10,560 nt of DNA from contig VBJS01000047.1 of assembly GCA_005880055.1 (NCBI GenBank), positions 15,826 through 26,385 of the forward strand, given 5' to 3'. The DNA is from Chloroflexota bacterium. GTDB lineage: Bacteria; Chloroflexota; Dehalococcoidia; SM23-28-2; RBG-16-64-32. A program made the translations under genes and the position numbers. Shown here in pieces: positions 6,006-10,560 of this stretch. The notes beneath the pieces are model-generated. The model did not search any database. It worked only from the letters and a program-made list of their open reading frames with translations, and had not been told where the DNA came from. How positions within the stretch are numbered: position 1 is the first letter of the stretch; the number at the start of each line of letters is the position of its first letter.

Positions 6006-6010
6006 GGGAG
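6006..6010 (+). promoter_or_regulatory. Ribosome binding site deciding the TTG start of argD
   Basis: GGGAG lies 6 bases before TTG at 6017. No in-frame ATG or GTG exists between the argB stop and this point. Confidence 0.65.
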
Positions 6011-6016
6011 AACAAC

Positions 6017-7222
6017 TTGGAGAAAGAACAACTCGTATCGCTGGAAAAGAAGTACTTCCTCCCCGTCTCCAAGCGCCTGCCCGTAACGCTGATCCGCGGC
6101 CAAGGCACTTTGGTATGGGATGCAGATGGCAAGCAGTACCTCGATTTTGTTGCCGGCATTGCGGCCGTATCGCTGGGCCACTGCCACCCCGAACTGGTGA
6201 AGGCCATTGAGCGCCAGGCGCGCGAGCTAATGCATACCTCCAATTACTACTACACGGTTCCCCAGGTAAAGCTCGCGCAGCTTCTTTGTGAGGCGGCCGG
6301 GCTGGACAAGGTATTCTTCTGCAACAGCGGCGCCGAGGCCGTGGAAGGCTGCATCAAAATCGCGCGTAAGTGGGGTAAGGAGAAGCGGGAGGGCGCCTTT
6401 GAGATCATCGTCGCCGAGAACGCCTTTCACGGGCGCACCATGGCCACCGTCACGGCAGCGGGCAACGAGAAGTACCGCGAGCCCTTTGCCCCCCTCTTGC
6501 CCGGCTTCGTCCGCGTGCCCTTCAACGACATAGATGCCATCAAGCAGGCGACGACCGGGAATACCGCCGCCGTGCTGCTGGAACCTCTTCAGGGTGAAGG
6601 CGGCGTAAACATGGCTTCCGACGATTACCTCCCGCATGTGCGCGCCTGGTGCGACGAGGCCGGCATCCTGCTCATGCTGGACGAGGTCCAGACCGGTCTG
6701 GGCCGCACGGGAAAGCTCTTCGCTCATCAGCACTACGGAGTCACGCCCGATGTCATGGCCGTCGCTAAGGCGCTCGGGGGCGGCTTTCCCATCGGCGCGT
6801 TCCTGGCCAAAGACCAATGCGCCCTCCTGGGTCCCGGCGAGCACGGCACGACGTTTGGCGGCAACGCGCTCGCTTGCGAAGTGGGCTACACCGTCCTCAA
6901 GTACATGCTGGACCATGACCTGCCGGCCCAGGTCGCCCGAAAAGGCCAACACCTTGAGCGCCGCCTCCACTCCCTCGCCGACCGCCATTCGCTCGTCACG
7001 GAGATCCGTGGCATGGGTCTGATCTGGGCCATCGAGCTGGCCGGCCCGCTGGCCGAGCAGGCGATGAACATCGCTGTGGAAGAGGGGTTGCTGATCAACA
7101 ACGTCAAGCCAACCGCTATTCGCCTCATTCCACCGCTTACCGTCAGCGAAGAGGAGATCGACCAGGCGGTGGGGATCATCGACCGCGTCCTTCAACGGCT
7201 GGAGAGCGAGAGCCCGAAGTGA
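6017..7222 (+). CDS. argD: Acetylornithine aminotransferase (TTG start)
   Basis: PLP enzyme that transaminates N-acetylglutamate semialdehyde with glutamate to give N-acetylornithine; many ArgD also act on succinyl-diaminopimelate semialdehyde in lysine synthesis. It has 401 residues of class III aminotransferase type. Landmarks are FVAGIAAVSLGHCHPE (44-59), FCNSGAEAVEGCIKIARKW (101-119), NAFHGRTMATVTAAGN (135-150), EPLQGEGG (189-196), Asp222 in LDEVQTGLGRTG, the PLP lysine Lys251 in VMAVAKALGGGFPIGA, and HGTTFGGNALAC. The start is TTG with a GGGAG site 6 bases before it. It lies third from the operon end in the order argC-J-B-D-G. Other class III aminotransferases look similar, but the gene context settles ArgD. 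Confidence 0.96.
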   Translation: MEKEQLVSLEKKYFLPVSKRLPVTLIRGQGTLVWDADGKQYLDFVAGIAAVSLGHCHPELVKAIERQARELMHTSNYYYTVPQVKLAQLLCEAAGLDKVFFCNSGAEAVEGCIKIARKWGKEKREGAFEIIVAENAFHGRTMATVTAAGNEKYREPFAPLLPGFVRVPFNDIDAIKQATTGNTAAVLLEPLQGEGGVNMASDDYLPHVRAWCDEAGILLMLDEVQTGLGRTGKLFAHQHYGVTPDVMAVAKALGGGFPIGAFLAKDQCALLGPGEHGTTFGGNALACEVGYTVLKYMLDHDLPAQVARKGQHLERRLHSLADRHSLVTEIRGMGLIWAIELAGPLAEQAMNIAVEEGLLINNVKPTAIRLIPPLTVSEEEIDQAVGIIDRVLQRLESESPK

Positions 7223-7239
7223 TCTACCGGTACGGTAGA
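7223..7239 (+). other. Hairpin directly after argD
   Basis: TCTACCG-GTA-CGGTAGA is a perfect 7-bp stem with a 3-base loop, starting at the base after the argD stop. No T-run follows, so it is more likely a processing or stability hairpin than a full terminator. Confidence 0.4.
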
Positions 7240-7273
7240 GTGCTCGTCCTGGCGCAAAAGCAGGCAGCGAGCG

Positions 7274-7294
7274 CTTTCAACTTTCAACTTGGAA
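7274..7294 (+). repeat. Heptanucleotide tandem repeat upstream of argG
   Basis: Three 7-base units: CTTTCAA, CTTTCAA, CTTGGAA. It lies in the 105-base argD-argG spacer. Confidence 0.5.
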
Positions 7295-7327
7295 CCTTCC
7301 ACTCACTCCGGAGCTCACTCGTGCGCC

Positions 7328-8539
7328 ATGCCTGAAAAAATCATCCTCGCCTACTCCGGCGGCCTCGATACGTCTGTTGCCATCCGCTGGCTCAAAAAAG
7401 ACCGCGGCTACGATGTCATCGCACTGACGGTAGACGTGGGAATGGACCGCAGCCGCGAGGAGCTGCAATCGCGCGCCCTTGCTGCGGGCGCCGAAAAGCA
7501 CGTCTGGCGCGATGCGCAGGAGACCTTCATCCGATACTTCGCCTTCGCAGCCCTATCTGCCGGCGCCCGCTACCAGGGACACTACCCGCTGGCTACCGCG
7601 CTCTCTCGCCCTCTTATCGCGCGTGAGCTGGTTGAAGCCGCCCGCACGGAAGGCGCCTCCGCAGTCGCTCACGGCTGCACCGGTAAAGGCAACGACCAGG
7701 TGCGTATCGATGTCTCCGTGCACGCACTAGCCCCAGACCTGAAAATCGTAGCTCCCCTTCGTGAGTGGGAGATGGACCGCGAATCCGAGATGGCGTATGC
7801 GCACGAGCACGGGATCCCTGTTTCAGTCACGAAGGCTAGTCCGTACAGCATCGATGAAAATCTCTGGGGCCGAAGCATCGAAACCGGCGTTCTTGAAGAT
7901 CCATGGCTGGAGCCACCCGCAGACGTTTACCTCTGGACGAAAGCGCCCGCCGAAGCCCCCGACGAACCGCGCTACATCGAGATCGGGTTCAGCCAGGGTG
8001 TCCCGGTGTCGCTCGACGGAAAGCCGGCTGATGCAGTCTCCCTGATAAAGGGGCTGAACGCAATCGCCGGTGAGCACGGCATCGGGCGCATCGATACCGT
8101 GGAAGACCGCCTTGTTGGCATCAAATCCCGCGAGATATACGAGGCGCCGGCCGCGACGGTGCTGCTCGCTGCCCACGAGGGGCTCGAGTCCCTCACCCTA
8201 TCTAAGGATCAGCGCCGCCTGAAATCACGCCTTGCTCAGGAATATGCCGAGATCGTCTACAACGGGCTCTGGTTCAGCGCTCACCACCAGGATGTCGCCG
8301 CCTACATCCAGTCAACACAGCGCCACGTTACCGGTGACGTGCGCGTCAAGCTGCACAAAGGCAGCGCCGCTGTTGTCGGCCGCCGCTCGCCGAAGAGCCT
8401 CTACGATTTCTCCCTGGCCACCTACGATAAAACGGACCAATTCGATCGTAGTGCGGCCACCGGCTTCATCGAGATATGGGGCCTCCCGGTGCGTGTGCAG
8501 GCCCAGGCGCAGCTGCTCGGGGGCGAGCAGCCGCAGTAG
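7328..8539 (+). CDS. argG: Argininosuccinate synthase
   Basis: Joins citrulline and aspartate using ATP (to AMP and pyrophosphate) to form argininosuccinate. It has 403 residues, the family length. The ATP-binding PP-motif AYSGGLDTS is at residues 8-16. AHGCTGKGNDQVRID and SIDENLWGRSIE are the citrulline/aspartate-site signatures. LHKGSAAVVGRRSPKSLYD and YDKTDQFD are near the C terminus. I chose ATG at 7328 (MPEKIILAYSGG) because the family starts there. A TTG at 7289 would add 13 residues with no family match and lies in the heptamer repeat. The nearest Shine-Dalgarno-like GGAG (7310-7313) is 14 bases away, which is long. It lies 105 bases after argD, probably still on the arg transcript. 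argH and argF are not in view. Confidence 0.97.
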   Translation: MPEKIILAYSGGLDTSVAIRWLKKDRGYDVIALTVDVGMDRSREELQSRALAAGAEKHVWRDAQETFIRYFAFAALSAGARYQGHYPLATALSRPLIARELVEAARTEGASAVAHGCTGKGNDQVRIDVSVHALAPDLKIVAPLREWEMDRESEMAYAHEHGIPVSVTKASPYSIDENLWGRSIETGVLEDPWLEPPADVYLWTKAPAEAPDEPRYIEIGFSQGVPVSLDGKPADAVSLIKGLNAIAGEHGIGRIDTVEDRLVGIKSREIYEAPAATVLLAAHEGLESLTLSKDQRRLKSRLAQEYAEIVYNGLWFSAHHQDVAAYIQSTQRHVTGDVRVKLHKGSAAVVGRRSPKSLYDFSLATYDKTDQFDRSAATGFIEIWGLPVRVQAQAQLLGGEQPQ

Positions 8540-8584
8540 CCGTCTCCGCAAGGCCACTTCCTGCGTTGTCACTGGCACAACGAC

Positions 8585-9598
8585 ATGAGTTCGATTTGGC
8601 CTCGGGTCCTCCAGTGTGTGGTTCTCGCGATTCCGCTGATGCTGCTGGCCGCTGCCTGCGGAGATTCCGGCAGCGGCACGCCAGTCACCGGCGCGTCCAT
8701 CGAACCAAGCTTCCCGCCGCCCACCGCTAGCTCCACGCCCCCTGCGACCCCTGCAGCCGGACTAACCGAGTATACGGTCCAACCTGGCGACACCCTGTAC
8801 TCCATCGCGGCGCGGTTCGGCGTTAGCGTCGCCGCCGTCGCGGCTGCCAATGGCATCGCCGACATCTCGGAGATAACAGCAGGACAAGTTTTGACAATCC
8901 CTTCAAGCGGGGTCGCTGCGCCCACGCCCGCACCTGTGCCTTTCACCCCCGCACCGGCCTCCGGTGCACCCGCCGACGTTCTTTCTAAAGCTGTCAACCC
9001 CGATCGCCGGATCGTTGCCTTCAGCTTTGACGCTGGTTCCGACGTGGGTTACGCATCGCAGATCCTTGACGTGCTGGCTTCCAACGGCATCCACGCCAGC
9101 TTCGGCATGACCGGCCGCTGGGCGGAGCAGAACCCAGACCTGCTGAAGCGCATCGTTCGCGAACGTCATTCGCTGATCAATCACACCTATGATCACGACT
9201 CCTTCACCGGTCGCTCTACCGGCGCGGCGGCGCTCGCCCAGGGCCAGCGTTGGGAGGAGTTGGACCGCACGGAGGCGATCATCAATGAGCTGACGGGTGC
9301 CAGCACCAAGCCGTTCTTCCGCCCGCCCTACGGCGACTTCGACGATTCCGTCAATGCCGATGTCGGCGCCCGCGGCTACGCCTACAACGTGATGTGGACC
9401 GTCGACTCACGGGGATGGACCGGCATTCCGGCGTCCCAAATCATACAGCGCTGCCTGGACTTAGCCGCGCCCGGTGCGATCTACGTCTTCCACGTCGGGT
9501 CCGCGTCGCAAGACGGCCCCGCGCTCCAGTCGATCATCGATGGCCTGCGCACCCAGGGTTACGCCATCGGCTCTGTCCCGGACATGCTCGCCCCCTGA
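8585..9598 (+). CDS. LysM-NodB polysaccharide deacetylase, predicted lipoprotein
   Basis: The protein has 337 residues. The N terminus has a hydrophobic segment ending in LLAAAC, with Cys25 as probable lipidation site (Ala rather than Leu at -3, so not ideal). A Pro/Thr-rich linker leads to a LysM domain (YTVQPGDTLYSIAARFGV... to LTIP, about 63-106) that binds peptidoglycan or chitin-like glycans. A second Pro/Ala linker leads to a NodB deacetylase domain (about 141-335). Its motifs are FDAG (148-151, catalytic Asp149), His200 and His204 in NHTYDH, RPPYG (246-250), Asp274 in DSRGW, and His303. The second Asp of the usual T-F-D-D-G is Ala150; Asp153 may take its place. Likely role: deacetylation of cell-wall glycan on the outer face. 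It starts 45 bases after argG without a clear ribosome binding site, and the function is unrelated to arginine. Confidence 0.87.
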   Translation: MSSIWPRVLQCVVLAIPLMLLAAACGDSGSGTPVTGASIEPSFPPPTASSTPPATPAAGLTEYTVQPGDTLYSIAARFGVSVAAVAAANGIADISEITAGQVLTIPSSGVAAPTPAPVPFTPAPASGAPADVLSKAVNPDRRIVAFSFDAGSDVGYASQILDVLASNGIHASFGMTGRWAEQNPDLLKRIVRERHSLINHTYDHDSFTGRSTGAAALAQGQRWEELDRTEAIINELTGASTKPFFRPPYGDFDDSVNADVGARGYAYNVMWTVDSRGWTGIPASQIIQRCLDLAAPGAIYVFHVGSASQDGPALQSIIDGLRTQGYAIGSVPDMLAP

Positions 9599-9606
9599 AA
9601 GAGACG

Positions 9607-9641
9607 CACTCGGCACTCAGCACTCGGCACACAGCACTGAG
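9607..9641 (+). repeat. Heptanucleotide tandem repeat, five units
   Basis: CACTCGG, CACTCAG, CACTCGG, CACACAG, CACTGAG: five 7-base units, the first two pairs forming a 14-base duplication with one mismatch. They fill the gap between the deacetylase stop and the -10 box of the HAD gene. Confidence 0.75.
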
Positions 9642-9647
9642 CCGCTG

Positions 9648-9653
9648 TAATCT
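9648..9653 (+). promoter_or_regulatory. -10 box of the HAD gene, leaderless type
   Basis: TAATCT ends 7 bases before ATG 9661. No Shine-Dalgarno site and no clear -35; the -35 zone falls in the heptamer repeat. Confidence 0.45.
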
Positions 9654-9660
9654 AAGACCC

Positions 9661-10446
9661 ATGCCCGTTCGCGCCGTCCTTTTTGACCTCGGCGATACGC
9701 TCTGGCATTTCCCCAGGATGCCTCCTTCTATGGTCATCCGCGGCGAGACCATGCGCCGCATCACCAACCTCCTCGCCCGCTGGGGCTACCAGATGTCCGG
9801 AGAACGCCACATGTTGGGCCGCGATATCCGGCTCGCGGTCGAAGAGGAGACGGAGCGCGCCTTCCACGGCGACTGCATCGACCCCGGCTACCCGGATATA
9901 TGCCGGCGGGTAGCGGCCCGTCATGACATGGAGCTTTCGGCGGATCAGGGGGAGGAACTCTGGGAGACCTGGAATCTCGGCGGCGCCTTTCTCGGGCGCG
10001 TTCTCTATCCTGACGTCATCCCCACTTTGGAGTGGCTTAGAGAACGCGGCCACCGCCTGGCTGCCGTCACCAATCGCGGCTTTAGCGGCCCCCGCTTCCA
10101 CCAGGAGGTTTGCGAGCTTGGCCTAACCGACTTCTTCGAGGTCACCGTCATCTCCTGTGACATCGGTTTTATGAAGCCTCACCCGCGCATCTTCGAGTAT
10201 GCCCTGGAGCATCTTGGGATAGAGCCCAAGGAGGCAGTGATGGTAGGCGACAGCTTACGGGCCGATGTTGAGGGCGCCAAGACGCTCGGCATAAAGGCGG
10301 TCTGGCGGCGCCCGCCTGTCGGCGAGCCGGTTGAAGCTACGACCGATATTCCAGAGCCGGGCCCCCTCGCCCCCGACTACACCATTGACAACATCGGTGA
10401 CCTAAAAGCCCTCCCCATCTTTGAAGGGCCTCTGCCTGCGAAGTAA
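9661..10446 (+). CDS. HAD-superfamily hydrolase
   Basis: The protein has 261 residues. Motif I is FDLGDTLW with nucleophile Asp9; the residue two places on is Gly11 rather than the usual Asp, a variant seen in F-D-L-G-D-T members. The Thr of VTNRG is motif II, the Lys of FMKPHPRIF is motif III, and VMVGDSLRADVEGAKTLG is motif IV with the metal-binding Asp. A helical cap domain lies between motifs I and II (about 20-115), as in phosphatases of the phosphoglycolate/haloacid dehalogenase type. Substrate cannot be told. The frame stays open far upstream into the deacetylase gene, but ATG 9661 is right: the HAD fold starts there and a -10 box lies just before it. Confidence 0.9.
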   Translation: MPVRAVLFDLGDTLWHFPRMPPSMVIRGETMRRITNLLARWGYQMSGERHMLGRDIRLAVEEETERAFHGDCIDPGYPDICRRVAARHDMELSADQGEELWETWNLGGAFLGRVLYPDVIPTLEWLRERGHRLAAVTNRGFSGPRFHQEVCELGLTDFFEVTVISCDIGFMKPHPRIFEYALEHLGIEPKEAVMVGDSLRADVEGAKTLGIKAVWRRPPVGEPVEATTDIPEPGPLAPDYTIDNIGDLKALPIFEGPLPAK

Positions 10447-10491
10447 GGCACCGCCCGCCCCTTGGCATCCTTCTCGCTCGCGGCCCTTTCG

Positions 10492-10497
10492 TATAAT
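10492..10497 (+). promoter_or_regulatory. -10 box of the last gene, leaderless type
   Basis: A perfect TATAAT ends 8 bases before ATG 10506. No Shine-Dalgarno site is present. Confidence 0.55.
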
Positions 10498-10505
10498 GAT
10501 GCCCC

Positions 10506-10560
10506 ATGAAGAGCCGCAACCGCCCGGAAAGCCCCACGGCGCGACGCCTGGATGCGCGCG
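10506..10560 (+). CDS. Start of an unidentified gene, cut by the window end
   Basis: Only 18 codons are visible, beginning MKSRNRPESPTARRL. The N terminus is basic and polar and I do not recognise it. The start is supported by the TATAAT box 8 bases upstream, the same layout as nth and the HAD gene, and by the reading frame staying open to the edge. No function can be given. Confidence 0.45.
   Translation, partial: MKSRNRPESPTARRLDAR

Noticed and set aside
6227..7195. 322-codon open frame on the minus strand opposite argD
   Set aside because: Antisense shadow of argD in GC-rich DNA; composition biased and no recognisable motif.
7289..7327. TTG start for argG adding 13 residues
   Set aside because: The family starts at M-P-E-K-I-I-L-A-Y-S-G-G; the extra codons come from the heptamer repeat and spacer.
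9394..9660. Upstream extension of the HAD gene into the deacetylase gene
   Set aside because: The extension has no HAD homology, overlaps a real gene by 205 bases, and a -10 box lies just before ATG 9661.
10462..10467. TTGGCA as -35 of the last gene
   Set aside because: It is 24 bases from the TATAAT box, too far for a sigma-70 type promoter.

Overview
The window is a GC-rich bacterial chromosome segment with densely packed genes and no sign of phage or insertion sequences. It holds a five-gene arginine cluster (argC-argJ-argB-argD-argG) flanked by single housekeeping and secreted-protein genes. A selenocysteine-type selD, several apparently leaderless genes, heptanucleotide repeats and the style of the arg proteins suggest an uncultured lineage near Chloroflexota. 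That assignment is an inference from impression, not a search.

Left part (1-2530). On the minus strand lies selD (selenophosphate synthetase), cut by the left edge. Codon 17 is an in-frame TGA at the position of the catalytic Cys/Sec, followed by a perfect 8-bp hairpin that fits the bacterial SECIS pattern. The same gene has an apparent 10-base loss that breaks the frame and removes the conserved Leu-Ser-Asp. Divergent from it are nth (endonuclease III with an Fe-S cluster) and a secreted lysyl-oxidase-like copper enzyme that keeps both residues of the lysine tyrosylquinone cofactor. The second of these has a 16-bp perfect palindrome in its promoter spacer.

Arginine region (2531-8539). Between the lysyl oxidase and argC is a 279-base leader that I read as a classical ribosome-mediated attenuator. 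It has a TTGACA promoter and a 24-codon ORF with seven Arg codons, including a tandem pair. A segment inside that ORF can form a 10-bp antiterminator helix with the 5' arm of a strong terminator hairpin just before argC. The operon encodes steps 2 to 4 of ornithine synthesis (argB, argC, argD), the bifunctional ornithine acetyltransferase argJ, which recycles the acetyl group, and argininosuccinate synthase argG. No argF, argH or carAB is in view. ArgB lacks the N-terminal extension typical of arginine-inhibited enzymes, so transcriptional control by the leader may carry more of the regulation.

Right part (8540-10560). A predicted lipoprotein combines LysM and NodB polysaccharide deacetylase domains. 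A HAD-family hydrolase follows, preceded by five heptanucleotide repeats and a leaderless-type promoter. The first 18 codons of an unidentified gene behind a perfect TATAAT box run off the right edge.

A cross-window theme is start-codon style. selD, argC and argD have Shine-Dalgarno sequences, whereas nth, the lysyl oxidase, the HAD gene, the last gene and probably the Arg leader peptide have a -10 box only 6-9 bases before ATG, which implies leaderless mRNAs.
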